Below, piece after piece: positions 35,732-44,757 of a stretch of DNA of 64,000 nt. Each line of letters starts with the position of its first letter. Position 1 is the first letter of the stretch. Made by a program: the position numbers and the translations under genes. This DNA is from Pseudarthrobacter cellobiosi. GTDB taxonomy: Bacteria > Actinomycetota > Actinomycetes > Actinomycetales > Micrococcaceae. The stretch is from assembly GCF_023913755.1 (NCBI RefSeq), contig NZ_JAMXBJ010000029.1:1-64000 (forward strand). The letters are read 5' to 3'. The notes beneath the pieces were generated by a model. The model was not told the origin of the DNA and made no database searches. It saw only the letters and a list, made by a program, of their open reading frames with translations.

Positions 35732-37381
35732 CTATCCCATGAGGGAGCTGCGCAGGGCCAATGCCGCGGCTTCGCCACGGCTGCGCAGCTGCAGCTTGGC
35801 CAGGATGCTGCTCACATGGTGCTCGGCCGTCTTGGCGCTGATGAAAAGGCGGTCCGCGATTTCGGCGTTCGTCATGGCCTCGGCAAGCAGCGCCAGTACT
35901 TCGCGTTCCCGCCGCGACAGCAGGCCGAGTGCCTTTGGCCCCGTGCGGGCGGGGCCGCCCAGGGCGCGGAGGAGCGCAGCGGCTTTGTCGGCCAGGCCGC
36001 TGGCGCCCGCTTCGTCGAACGCCGCCAAGGCCACACCGGCCTCGTGCACGGCCACCTCACGATCCGAATCACGCAAGGCTTCAGCCAGTGCGAGTCGCGC
36101 CTTGGCGGCCTCCAGCGGCATGTTCAGCTCGCCGAAAATCGTGATCGCTGCGTCGAGCCGCGCCTGCGCGGATGCGGCATTGCCGACGGCGGCCGCGACG
36201 CGACCACCCGTAAGATGCGACGATGCAATTGCCCGAGGCCAGCGTGTGGCGGCGGCGACGTCGTCCAGGCGCCCTGCCGTTGCCAGGGCCTGGCCCGGGA
36301 CGCCTTGTTCCAGCTCGACCTCGGCAAGCAGTGCGAGCAGCGGAACGATGAGCAGCCCCTCTCCGACCTGATGGATCCGCCGGTGCAGCAGCGCCGCGGC
36401 CACAGCTGTGTCACCAGCCGCCAGGCGGACCGCAGCCGACGCCCGCAGCGCATCGGGGCGGTCTTCGAAGCCCGAGAGCAGCCGGCTGGCTTCCTCCACG
36501 CGGCCCTGCAGCAGCCGCAGTTCCGCCAGCTTTGCTGCCGGGTGCACGCATCGGGCACGGTGACCCCCCTGTTCCAGCTCGCGGAGTGTCTTGCTCAGCC
36601 AGCCCTCGGCACCAGCGATGTCGCCCGAGGCGAGGAAGATCTCCGCGCAGCATGTGCCACAAAATTCCAGTAGTGCCGGGTGCCCGGTACTTTCCATAAA
36701 GCGAAGCAGGATCTTGTTCCACTGGCCCAGGCGCGAGGTGTCGCAGGCCTCTTCGCTTGCTCGTGTAACCATGCAGCAGATGTCCCCGAAAACTACCTTG
36801 TCGCGAAGTTCGCCGGCAGTTACCACCACCATTGCCTCATCGACCAGCGTCATTCCCTCCGGTACGTCGCCAGCGGCGATGGTCCCCAGGCCCAGGAGCG
36901 CCAGGGCCGTCGCCTCAAGATCCGGATCACCGCCGCTGCGCGCAACTGTCAGCGCGGTCCGGGCGTCGTCTCGAGCCGTTACCGGATCAGCGCGCAGCAG
37001 CCCGCGCGTCACGGCCAGCCAGCCGCCATCAACCCCGTCGGGGAGGCCGGATGCGAGGCCCTCTGCCCGGGCAAGCCAACCACGGCTGACCGGATCGTTC
37101 CCCAACGCCTCCGCATATTCACGCGCCAACCATAGTGCAGAGCGGAACGCCCTTGCATCCTGCCCGAGCCGGCGAAAGCCTGCGTAGGCCGCTGTACGCT
37201 CCGCAATCGCCTGGTCCACGTCCCGAAGCCACCACCTGGCGGTGGCAAGGCCATCGTGGGCCGCTGGGTGGTCCTGGATCGCCAGCACGAAGTCAAACGC
37301 GTCCGCCGCCGCTGCCCAGTCGGTAGAAGCTAAGAGTCGGTCACCTTCGGCAAGGCATTCGGACACCGCGGCATCGGCCAT
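35732..37381 (-). CDS. LuxR family transcriptional regulator with TPR-like repeats
   Basis: 549 aa. Residues about 1-470 are an alpha-solenoid of degenerate tetratricopeptide-like helices (many A-x-x-x-L/G-A pairs, for example AGDIAGAEGWLSKTL and AGDTAVAAALLHRR). The C-terminal 65 residues form a GerE/LuxR helix-turn-helix: LLSRREREVLALLAEAMTN then AEIADRLFISAKTAEHHVSS. The N-terminal AAA/STAND ATPase common in LAL regulators is missing, so this is the short TPR-LuxR type. It may control the adjacent SRPBCC and cupin genes. Signal unknown. Confidence 0.85.
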   Translation of the reverse strand: MADAAVSECLAEGDRLLASTDWAAAADAFDFVLAIQDHPAAHDGLATARWWLRDVDQAIAERTAAYAGFRRLGQDARAFRSALWLAREYAEALGNDPVSRGWLARAEGLASGLPDGVDGGWLAVTRGLLRADPVTARDDARTALTVARSGGDPDLEATALALLGLGTIAAGDVPEGMTLVDEAMVVVTAGELRDKVVFGDICCMVTRASEEACDTSRLGQWNKILLRFMESTGHPALLEFCGTCCAEIFLASGDIAGAEGWLSKTLRELEQGGHRARCVHPAAKLAELRLLQGRVEEASRLLSGFEDRPDALRASAAVRLAAGDTAVAAALLHRRIHQVGEGLLIVPLLALLAEVELEQGVPGQALATAGRLDDVAAATRWPRAIASSHLTGGRVAAAVGNAASAQARLDAAITIFGELNMPLEAAKARLALAEALRDSDREVAVHEAGVALAAFDEAGASGLADKAAALLRALGGPARTGPKALGLLSRREREVLALLAEAMTNAEIADRLFISAKTAEHHVSSILAKLQLRSRGEAAALALRSSLMG

Positions 37382-37534
37382 GTATCCATTCTGCTCTCCT
37401 CGTTGCCACCCTCACAGCCCGCGTGGCAGATTCCGAGGGGCCGGTGTAAACCACCCCACACGCCGGCCACCTACGCTGACGCGCGGTTCGCAAAGGGCAG
37501 GGACGACCCCTGCACTCGTGTGCCGCCGTCGTCC

Positions 37535-38170
37535 TCAGGCCGGGCCAGTTCCGGGCGGACCGCTGAGCACCGTGGGGATGTATTCGAGCAACTGGAGCCG
37601 ACCGTCGAAGGTCCTGCTGTTCGCCATCTCGAGCGAGATGTCCGGATAGCCTTCGTAGATCCACTCTCTACCGGTGCTGCCCGTGATCACCGGGAAGACA
37701 ACCAGCCGGAACCTGTCCACAACGCCGGCGGTCAGCAGCGACCGGGCGAGGCTGAGGCTACCCAAGGTGCTCAAGGTCCCGGTCCTGGTCTGTTTCATCT
37801 CCCTCACGGCCAAGACCGCGTCCCCGGTGACCAGCTCCGAGTTCGGCCAGGTCAGGGGCGCTTGCAGGGTGGAGGAGAAAACGACCTTAGGCACGGCGGC
37901 GAGGCCGGTCAGGCTGGCCCCCTCATTCTCGGAGAATCCCGAGCCGTCGGCCGCGGCCTCTTCTGACATGCCGGACATCAGCCGGTATGTATTCGCCCCG
38001 AGTAGGAAGGTGTAGTCCTTCTCCCCCTCCTGCCCGAGCCACGCCAGGTATTCCGGCCCCTCCAGGCCCCACCAGCCTGACCATCCCTCGGCCGATGCAT
38101 ACCCGTCCAGGGAAATGATCAGGTCGACCATCAGGTCCGCTGATGTCGCCTCTGCAGTTGCCTCGCCCAT
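37535..38170 (-). CDS. Dihydrofolate reductase family protein (RibD C-terminal-like), copy 2
   Basis: 211 aa. LMVDLIISLDGYASAEGW, FLLGANTYRLMSGM, TLGSLSLARSLLTAGVVDRF and LVVFPVITGSTGREW are the NADPH-binding motifs of the RibD-C family. It resembles the gene at 24574-25122 only at family level, so the two are not a recent duplication. Substrate unknown. Monocistronic; the 153-base gap to the regulator gene contains no other frame. Confidence 0.82.
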   Translation of the reverse strand: MGEATAEATSADLMVDLIISLDGYASAEGWSGWWGLEGPEYLAWLGQEGEKDYTFLLGANTYRLMSGMSEEAAADGSGFSENEGASLTGLAAVPKVVFSSTLQAPLTWPNSELVTGDAVLAVREMKQTRTGTLSTLGSLSLARSLLTAGVVDRFRLVVFPVITGSTGREWIYEGYPDISLEMANSRTFDGRLQLLEYIPTVLSGPPGTGPA

Positions 38171-38322
38171 GGCCGACTCCTCAATGGATCGACGTCGGCA
38201 CCGAGTTGTACAGGTGTGGCATCGGCGCCAGTGCGGGCAATGCTAGCCCTGCAGCGATCAGACGTTCAAGGGGACTCAGGTCCAAACGGTCCGGAAAGTA
38301 CGATCTGGAGTTGCGCACGGGA

Positions 38323-38352
38323 GAACGACGGCGGGAGGGACCACCGTCGTTC
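38323..38352 (-). terminator. Hairpin downstream of adenylate kinase gene
   Basis: A 9-bp stem (GAACGACGG at 38323-38331 with CCGTCGTTC at 38344-38352) lies 16 bases after the adk stop on the minus strand. There is no clear U-tract. Confidence 0.5.
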
Positions 38353-38368
38353 GCCCGCCGTTGCGCCC

Positions 38369-38962
38369 TTACCGTCCGCGGACGGGCGCGCTCAGCAGGT
38401 CGCCTATGCTGCCCAGGACACTTTCCGTGACGTACTCAATCCCGCCCATCCCGTCCAACTCGGTGAGGATCCCGCGGCCGGCATACTTGGCCACCACGGC
38501 CTCCGTTTGCTGGTGGTACAGGTCCAGCCGGTGACGGATGACGCTCTCGTTGTCGTCGCTCCGGCCCGTTTCCCTGGCCCGGCCCAGGAGGCGCGAGACG
38601 AGTTCCTCGTCGTCCGCGGTCAACTGCAGGACCACGTCGAGTTTCTGTTCGCCCGCAGCGAGGATTCCGTCGAGGTAGCCCACCTGCGCCACCGTGCGAG
38701 GGTAGCCGTCCAGCAGAAATCCCTCTTTGGCATCGTCCTGGCGGATCCGGTTCCGCACCATCTCATTCGTGACGCTGTCCGGCACGAAGTCTCCGTTATC
38801 CATATACTTCCGGGCCTCTACACCCAGCGGCGTCCCGCCTTTTACGTTGGCGCGGAAGATATCGCCGGTGGAGATCGCCACAATGCCAAGGCGCTCCGAA
38901 ATCCGTTCCGCCTGTGTCCCCTTGCCCGAGCCGGGCGGACCCATAATCAGCATTCTCGTCAT
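38369..38962 (-). CDS. adk: Adenylate kinase (short-lid, non-zinc form)
   Basis: 197 aa. P-loop GPPGSGKGTQ (residues 8-17), AMP-binding STGDIFRANV and FLLDGYPRT, and a lid region RLLGRARETGRSDDNESVIRH that is short and lacks cysteines. It interconverts ATP + AMP and 2 ADP in the cytoplasm. The usual actinobacterial adk sits in the secY ribosomal-protein region; this locus has no such neighbours, so the gene may be a second copy, which cannot be checked here. Flanked on both sides by hairpins, so probably transcribed alone. Confidence 0.92.
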   Translation of the reverse strand: MTRMLIMGPPGSGKGTQAERISERLGIVAISTGDIFRANVKGGTPLGVEARKYMDNGDFVPDSVTNEMVRNRIRQDDAKEGFLLDGYPRTVAQVGYLDGILAAGEQKLDVVLQLTADDEELVSRLLGRARETGRSDDNESVIRHRLDLYHQQTEAVVAKYAGRGILTELDGMGGIEYVTESVLGSIGDLLSAPVRGR

Positions 38963-39056
38963 TCAATACTCCTTGCTGCCTATGTGGACGTCTTCGTCCT
39001 GGCCCGATGCTACTGTTCCGGAGGTTGCGGCCGGGCTGCATCGGCGCCTGACAGCA

Positions 39057-39091
39057 GAGTACGACGGCGGGGGATCTCCGCCGTCGTACTC
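39057..39091. terminator. Perfect 14-bp hairpin
   Basis: GAGTACGACGGCGG (39057-39070) and its exact complement (39078-39091) enclose a 7-base loop. It lies 16 bases downstream of the tiny minus-strand frame at 39107-39169 and upstream of adk, so it probably ends a short minus-strand transcript. Confidence 0.7.
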
Positions 39092-39106
39092 TCGGTCTAT
39101 GTGCTG

Positions 39107-39169
39107 TTACCGGTAGTGCTGGTGCAGTGAGCGGCGGCGCGCGGCCGGCTTCTTGTGCGAGGTGGCCAT
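39107..39169 (-). CDS. Possible 20-residue basic peptide
   Basis: ATG 39169 to TAA 39107 encodes a very basic 20-residue peptide (contains KKPAARRRSLHQ). The strong hairpin just after the stop suggests a real short transcript, but the ribosome binding site is weak and I recognise no family. It may instead mark a small RNA or the end of a lost gene. Confidence 0.25.
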   Translation of the reverse strand: MATSHKKPAARRRSLHQHYR

Positions 39170-39265
39170 GGTCGGCTTCGTGGTGAATATCCGCACCCGG
39201 CCAGGTGTCAGCCCCGCGCTGAAGCGGGCGCCGGCCCCGCCTTCGGGAGCTCTATCTGCCCGCCG

Positions 39266-39630
39266 TCATGCGACGCTCTCCCGCGCTCCGGACCGGAACG
39301 GAACACCTTCGAAGTACGCGCCCTTAAAGAACAGAAGGGGCTCTGCGCCGTCCCGGGCACCGAGGGCGCGCACCGCCCCCACCACAATGGTGTGGTCGCC
39401 GCCGTCGTATTCCTCATGCAGCTCGCAGTCCACCCAGGCGAGGGCCTGGTCCAGCACCGGGTTCCCCAGCGGCGACGCGGAATACTCCACGCCAGCAAAC
39501 TTCTCGGCACCGGAACGGGCAAACTGCGCGGCAAGGTGCTGGTGCCCGGCAGGCAGGATGTTCACGGTGAAGCGACCGGCCTGCCGCAGTAGGGGCCACG
39601 TCCTGCTTCGCCATGTTTCGACTGTCGCCC
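39266..39630 (-). pseudogene. Flavin reductase remnant (N-terminus missing)
   Basis: The C-terminal ~115 residues of a flavin_reduct (HpaC/RutF-like) domain are clear: AGRFTVNILPAGHQHLAAQF, ARSGAEKFAGVEYS, LDQALAWVDCELHEEYDGGD and HTIVVGAVRAL with PLLFFKGAYFEG. The N-terminal FMN-binding strand-turn (GHFATGV, SSFTSVS) is absent; upstream is unrelated sequence running into the opposite ridA gene. A two-component partner of hpaB-type hydroxylases is one possible origin, but nothing here shows which. Confidence 0.7.
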
Positions 39631-39709
39631 GCAGTAGCGCCTGATGATCAGGGCCTCCATGAATCGGACAGACCTCCCCCCTGCCGACGGTCGGTGAGAC
39701 CATACAGGC

Positions 39710-40112
39710 ATGGCACCCATCCAGCGCATCCGCCCCCCAGGGGCTCATCTCGAGCCCGGCCTTCAGCCACGTCGCCATCGTGCCGCCCGGCGCGACCACC
39801 ATCTACGTCGGCGGCCAGAACGCCGTCGACGTCAACGGCTCGCTCGTCGGCGAGGGCGACGTGGCCGTGCAGTCTGCCCGCGCCCTCGAGAACGCGAGGA
39901 CCGCGCTCGCCGCAGCCGGCGCTACCCTCGGCGACGTTGTGCAGTGGACAGTGCTCTTCGTCGATGGAGTGGACCTCGCGGCGGCCTACGGGGCGATAGC
40001 ATCGGAACTCGCCTCCGATGAACCGGCCCTCGTGACCGGAGCGCGTGTCGCGGCGTTGGGCGTGCCCGGCGCACTGGTCGAGATCAGCGCGGTCGCCGCC
40101 GTTATGCGGTGA
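39710..40112 (+). pseudogene. RidA family protein with a homopolymer frameshift
   Basis: ATG 39710 opens MAPIQRIRPPG, the usual RidA/YjgF N-terminus, but a run of six C (39733-39738) shifts the frame. The rest, GLISSPAFSHVAIVPPGATT, IYVGGQNAVD, TLGDVVQWTVLFVDGVDL and VPGALVEISAVA, is one frame off. With five C the protein is normal (about 133 aa), including the C-terminal arginine-free variant of the imine-binding region. RidA proteins deaminate reactive enamines/imines. Either a true inactivation, a slippage-prone site, or an assembly error. Confidence 0.75.
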
Positions 40113-40404
40113 AGGAGATCCCGGCGAGCAGCTGGCCAAGCATCAGTTCATAGTGCTCCACGCTGCCGTAGCGGCTCATCGGCCCCGCCAGTGAGTCGGT
40201 GAGCGGGAAGGCCTGCGCCACGCCCGGGTCCACGAGGTCCTCGGCCAGCGCCTCCCCCGCGCCGCCGGTCCGGGCCACCACAAACGACGCCCAGCCGTAG
40301 TTAAGGCCGATGATGCCGCTGAACGTTGCCACTGCCGCGTCGCCGCTGATCCCGCCGCGCTCCAGGATCCGCAGCGCCCACTCAGCGTTTCCGCGACGGC
40401 GGGT
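40102..40404 (-). pseudogene. TetR family regulator remnant (C-terminal domain only)
   Basis: About 100 residues with the helical TetR C-terminal pattern (NAEWALRILERGGISGDAAV, ATFSGIIGLNYGWASFVVAR, SRYGSVEHYELMLGQLLAG). The N-terminal helix-turn-helix is missing: homology stops at about 40404, where the sequence joins the truncated opposite-strand DUF4386 gene. It probably arose by deletion of the divergent promoter region. Confidence 0.65.
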
Positions 40405-40412
40405 CAGGCCTT

Positions 40413-40946
40413 GTGCTGCTGTGGTGGTCGTTGGCGATGACGGCGGTGCTGCTGGCGCCGGCGGCAGTCCTGCTGACTGGCGCGCTGTCCGGAGCGGATT
40501 CAACCCTGCTGGCGCTGGGGCCGGCGGCGGGCGTGCTGGCCGCCGTCGTACAGTTCCTCGGACTCATCCGCTGGCCGTTCCTGGTGCCCTATCTTGCCCG
40601 ATCGGCCACCGCTCCTGATGCCTCCGCAGCCCGCAAGGAAGCGGTGGACGTCGTCTTCCAGTCCTTCAACCGCTATCTGGGCGTGGCTGTGGGCGAACAT
40701 CTGGGCTACCTGTTCAGCGGCGCGTGGAGCGTGCTGGCCGGCGTGGCCATGATCCAGAGCACCGCCGTTCCGGCCTGGCTCGGGATTGTGGGGATCGTCG
40801 CCGGCGCAGTGCTGGCACTGTGCTCGCTGGAATTCGTGGGATCGTTCGAACCGCATGGCTGGAAGCTGGCCGCGACGCTGACGCCAGTGACCTACGTTGT
40901 GTGGTCGCTCTGGCTGGTGGCGGTCGGCGTGGTCCTGCTGCTCTGA
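40413..40946 (+). pseudogene. DUF4386-like membrane protein, N-terminus missing
   Basis: 177 codons with five hydrophobic segments; LGLIRWPFLVPYLARSA, SFNRYLGVAVGEHLGYLFSG and GWKLAATLTPVTYVVWSLWL are typical of DUF4386 proteins of about 230-240 aa. The first one or two membrane segments are missing and no ribosome binding site precedes the first start codon. Head-to-head with the TetR remnant: one deletion could explain both missing N-termini. A short functional protein is not excluded. Confidence 0.6.
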
Positions 40947-41052
40947 ACTTCGCTCACCAAGGACGAGGCTCCTCCTCCGGCCATTCCTCGTGATGCAGCC
41001 GTTCCCCTCAGCAGGTCTGGCTGGGACATCCGATCGTTGCTAGCGTGGCGGC

Positions 41053-42297
41053 ATGAGCCCGTCGAAGACCCCGGCCGAGATCCTCAACGTTGCCGGCACT
41101 GAGGTGCGGATTTCGAGTCCGGACAAGGTGGTGTTCCCCGAGCCCGGGCTGACGAAGCTCGATCTGGTTCGCTACTACCTCGCCGTCGCGGATGGAGCGC
41201 TGCGCGGCGCCGGCGGCCGGCCAATGGTGCTCAAGCGCTTCCCGAAGGGCATCGACGCTGAACCGTTCTTTCAGAAGCGCGTGCCCGAAAACCACCCCGA
41301 CTTCATCGACACAACAACGCTGCGCTACGCGTCGGGGACATCAGCCGAGGAGGCCGTCATCCGGGATGCTGCGGGCTTGGCGTGGGTGGTGAATCTTGGT
41401 TGCCTGGACCTCAACCCGCATCCCGTGCGGGCCGAGGACCTCGAGCACCCGGACGAGCTCCGGGTCGACCTCGATCCGATGCCGGGCGTTGGCTGGTCCC
41501 AGATCGTCGAGGTCGCCTACGTCGCGCAGGAGGTGCTCGACGACGTGGGGCTGGTGGGGTGGCCGAAGACGAGCGGGTCGCGCGGACTTCACATCCTGGT
41601 GCGAATCGCGCCGCAGCGGTCGTACCGCGACGTGCGGCTCGCAGCGGAGAGCCTCGCCCGCGAGGTCGAAAACCGCGCTCCGGGCCTCGCCACCGCGCGG
41701 TGGTGGAAGGAGGAGCGCGGTGAGAGTGTGTTCGTCGACTTCAACCAGAACGCCAAGGACCGGACCGTGGCATCGGCGTACTCGATCAGACCCGTGCCCG
41801 ACGCCCGGGTCTCAACTCCGCTCACATGGGACGAGGTCCGCTCCACCCGGCCGGAACAATTCACGGTGCGCTCGGTGCCCGAGCGCTTCGCCGACGTGGG
41901 TGACCCCCACGCAGGCATCGATGACGCGGTGGGCACCCTCGACGGACTCCTGGCACTGGCGGCCGAGCTCGGCCCCGCCGAGAAGCCGCCGCGCGGCGGC
42001 GACGGCTCCGGCCGCCGGCAGTCGCTGATGCCTCTCATTGAGGTGGCCCGCACCAAGACCAAGCCGGAGGCGCTCGCGGCGCTCGATGTGTGGAAGGCCC
42101 GGCACGCGGGTCTCGTCCCGGCCCTGCACCCCGCCGATGTGCTCGTCGACGGAATGCGCGGATCAAGCTCGCTCTGGTACCGGGTGCGGGTGAACCTGCA
42201 GCACGTCCCTGAACCGGAGCGTCCGCCACAGGAGGAGCTCATCGCCGACTACGACCCATGGGCAGGCAAGGAATGGCCCGGGCGCCCGGGATCCTGA
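41053..42297 (+). CDS. LigD-type DNA polymerase/primase domain protein (stand-alone), copy 2
   Basis: 414 aa. Catalytic D139 and D141 in LRVDLDPMPG, KTSGSRGLHILVRI nucleotide strand, and WWKEERGESVFVDFNQNAKD for the third acid. A C-terminal extension of about 100 residues (RQSLMPLIEVARTKTKPEAL, SSLWYRVRVNLQHVPEPERP) is not in copy 1 at 8167-9189. No ligase domain. Role probably in end-joining or gap repair as a primase-polymerase; the extension may bind a partner. Copies differ throughout, so they are old paralogues rather than a local duplication. Confidence 0.88.
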   Translation: MSPSKTPAEILNVAGTEVRISSPDKVVFPEPGLTKLDLVRYYLAVADGALRGAGGRPMVLKRFPKGIDAEPFFQKRVPENHPDFIDTTTLRYASGTSAEEAVIRDAAGLAWVVNLGCLDLNPHPVRAEDLEHPDELRVDLDPMPGVGWSQIVEVAYVAQEVLDDVGLVGWPKTSGSRGLHILVRIAPQRSYRDVRLAAESLAREVENRAPGLATARWWKEERGESVFVDFNQNAKDRTVASAYSIRPVPDARVSTPLTWDEVRSTRPEQFTVRSVPERFADVGDPHAGIDDAVGTLDGLLALAAELGPAEKPPRGGDGSGRRQSLMPLIEVARTKTKPEALAALDVWKARHAGLVPALHPADVLVDGMRGSSSLWYRVRVNLQHVPEPERPPQEELIADYDPWAGKEWPGRPGS

Positions 42298-42471
42298 CAC
42301 CCCAACGGAAACCGGAAGAGCGCACGTCGTGCTGGTCTCTAGTTGGATCTTGCCAAGGCCCTCACAATTGCGCTGAAGAACATCCAGCCCGCGCAGACCG
42401 GGGCGCCAGCGCTTCCCAGCATCCCACCAAATGTGATAGACGCCACAAGTCTTCGGCATCAAACTAGTTGG

Positions 42472-42690
42472 ATGGAAGATACGGAGAAGCACGACACCAT
42501 CGCCAAAGTCACCGACCTGCTCGCCGCACGCTATCCCGACGCGCCCCGGCCGCTGGTGGTCCGGGTCGTCACAGAGGAATACGAAACACTGGATGCCGGC
42601 CGGATCCGGACCTACATCCCAACCCTTGTCGAACACGGCGCCAGGAACAAACTCCACCGCGAGTTCTCCCACCGGAACAAGGAAACCTGA
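42472..42690 (+). CDS. Three-helix bundle dimerization domain protein
   Basis: 72 aa from ATG 42472 (MEDTEKHDTIAKVTDLLAAR). The pattern TDLLAARYPDAPRPLVVRVV, then VTEEYETLDAGRIRTYIPTL and VEHGARNKLHRE is that of small actinobacterial proteins annotated as three-helix bundle (DUF3562-like) domains. Function unknown. It stands at the edge of the accessory region. A 10-base direct repeat (CTAGTTGGAT) at 42339-42348 recurs at 42464-42473, overlapping the start codon. Confidence 0.7.
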   Translation: MEDTEKHDTIAKVTDLLAARYPDAPRPLVVRVVTEEYETLDAGRIRTYIPTLVEHGARNKLHREFSHRNKET

Positions 42691-44096
42691 CGTCCCGCCG
42701 AACCGCCTCCTCAGCTGGTCAGGGACGCGCCATCTCATTCGGTGTCCACACGACAATTTCGCCGCTTCAAATTGCGGTTCTCTCGGTTATCGGGGCGATC
42801 GTTATTTTCCGACTTGGGAAAGCGTCCCCCAGCCGAGACGACAAACACCGTGCGGCCATCTGAGATCAACTCTCGGCGTGTCCTGTAGAGGGTTCCGCGA
42901 TTGGAGACGCCGCCAATCACCGCTGAGGTAGCCGCAGATACCGTGGCTTCGCGATGCGGTTCAGCACTCCAGCGGTTGGATCATCTCTTCCAGAATTTCG
43001 AATTCGCAGGCTTCAGTCAGAGCAAGGGCTTGCACCGTCTCATTGGGTGACAGCCTATGGCGCAGAGCATCGACGCGGCGCCGCTACGTCCAAGTTATTT
43101 CGTGAAGAACTGCAGCGTGGGCGTAGGTGTAGAAATTGGATACAGCCCGGTCATCGCGATCTAGAAGCTCACTCATCGGGCATAAGACGATCGTTCGCTC
43201 ACTTGCCCCATTGGCGACATTGCCGAGGCTGGCTCACATTGAGCTTTTTGGAGTACGCCCCGAAAGCGGCAGCCTCCAAGTCCTGGAATCTTCTCGGTCA
43301 TTGCACACCGTCCGCGTGAGTAAGTACAGCAGGGCCGAGAGAAATCGCTTTTACAGCGTGACGCAATTTCCTGACACCTTTGCCCCCACCGGACGTGCCG
43401 GGCTGGGTCTGAGTTCGGGGGCGACATGATCATGCGGTAAGCAGTGGCCAAGCAGCGCACTGGTCCGATCTGGCAGATTCAGCCGTCTTCCGGCGGTGCA
43501 CCCGGCCCTGCTGAGGAACCGAACCCTGTATGGCCACTGGCCGGTTTCGTATTCAAGAATGCGTAGTTCCCTAAGCTGCGTGAGTCGATTTAACACCCTG
43601 ACTGCGATGCTTCCGGACCGCAGGACAGTCCCATCAGGTGGGGCGTAAGAACATCATTGAAACACCCATGGATGCGAACTCCTGGCCCTACGCGCGGCGG
43701 TTGGTGACGGCGTCGCTCCCTTCCTTACTAGCGCGGATGAATCGCTTCGCGGAACTAACGGTCGTAGATGTCCCGGGCGCCGGTGTCAAGCCCCGGTGCC
43801 GACGTCGTACATCGCTCCCGCCGCAGCGTTTGCCCTAGCCTGCGCCGCGGAACGGCACCGGGGATGACCGTGGTGACGGTCCCATGGGAAGGACACGGCC
43901 GACCTAGCGGATGTCGTCAACTGAGGCGAGCGGGTTGTACGAGCCTGCGGGAAGCGACACCGGCCCAGCTACGGTGGGTGGATACTCGGTGTTGTGCATC
44001 AATTGTTGAGCCGCCTGTCGGCCACGTTGTCCGGTCCAGGCAAACGGACCGCCGCCGTAAGCCAGCGGCGGGCAAGGATCGTGATGTTGTGCTGGA
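42691..44096. other. 1.4-kb stretch without a confident gene; possible LRR-like remnant at 43136-43429
   Basis: The stretch is less GC-rich than its surroundings and broken by stops in all frames. At 42735-42863 a plus frame encodes one membrane segment (LQIAVLSVIGAIVIFRLG) and a basic tail, without a start. At 43136-43429 a plus frame contains LAPLATLPRLAHIELFGVRP and a following AERNRFYSV, reminiscent of leucine-rich-repeat proteins, but it is short and isolated. From 43440 to 44096 I see nothing. It looks like decayed accessory DNA. Confidence 0.45.
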
Positions 44097-44492
44097 ATGT
44101 TGGTGAGTGAAGTGAAGTGTTCCGTCTGCGCCTTATTGGCCGCACTCCTGTGGTTGTGCGGGTGCAACAGTCCAAGCGGTCCGGTCACGGGGCATTCCGG
44201 GGTTGTTACCGGGTTCGTCCTGACCGCCCCGGTCTGTCCCGTCGAACGTGTTGGTCAGGAGTGCCCACCGCGCCCCGTATCAGGGGCCGCGGTTGTGGCC
44301 TTGGACGGGGATGCCGTCCGGGGCTCAACACAAACCGATAGCACCGGTGCCTTCCATCTGACGCTACCTGACGGTCGTTATGTGATCAGAGCGACCAACG
44401 TCGGCGGTTACGCTTCGACGGCTGCCGAGCTTGTGGTCATCTCGGACAGGCCCGTTCACATCACGCTGGTTGTTGACAGCGGGATTCGCTAA
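44097..44492 (+). CDS. Putative lipoprotein with carboxypeptidase-regulatory-like (beta-sandwich) domain
   Basis: 131 aa. Signal peptide with hydrophobic core CALLAALLWL and a lipobox-like LCGC, so probably a surface lipoprotein. The mature part has GVVTGFVLTAPVCPVE and VSGAAVVALDGDAVRGSTQT, then GAFHLTLPDGRYVIRATNVG, the typical CarboxypepD_reg/transthyretin-like beta-sandwich. Four cysteines may form disulfides. No enzymatic residues. It is isolated between decayed DNA and the IS3 remnant; GGAA before the ATG is a weak ribosome binding site. Confidence 0.6.
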   Translation: MLVSEVKCSVCALLAALLWLCGCNSPSGPVTGHSGVVTGFVLTAPVCPVERVGQECPPRPVSGAAVVALDGDAVRGSTQTDSTGAFHLTLPDGRYVIRATNVGGYASTAAELVVISDRPVHITLVVDSGIR

Positions 44493-44757
44493 GCCTGATC
44501 CGCGCAGGGCTGGCAGATGTCGCCGTCACTCGATGCCAGAAGCGATCACATGCACGCTCGTTGCTGTGGCGGCGTGGTGAGCGTAGGCCTGCGGAGCCTG
44601 CTAACAGAGCCCACGAGTGGGTTGTCTAGTCTGTGACGCCTACTGCTCGGTAAAGGGGCGGATCAGTCTTCGGGCGTGAGGGTGGCGGCCGCGTCAAGGC
44701 ATCATCCACGACGATTGCGCCCGTCAAGTTTGTGAGACGGCTTGATTGATTTTCTTC

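Noticed and set aside
42339..42473. 10-bp direct repeat CTAGTTGGAT flanking 115 bases
   Set aside because: Too short and without inverted repeats or transposase; a target-site duplication cannot be argued from it.
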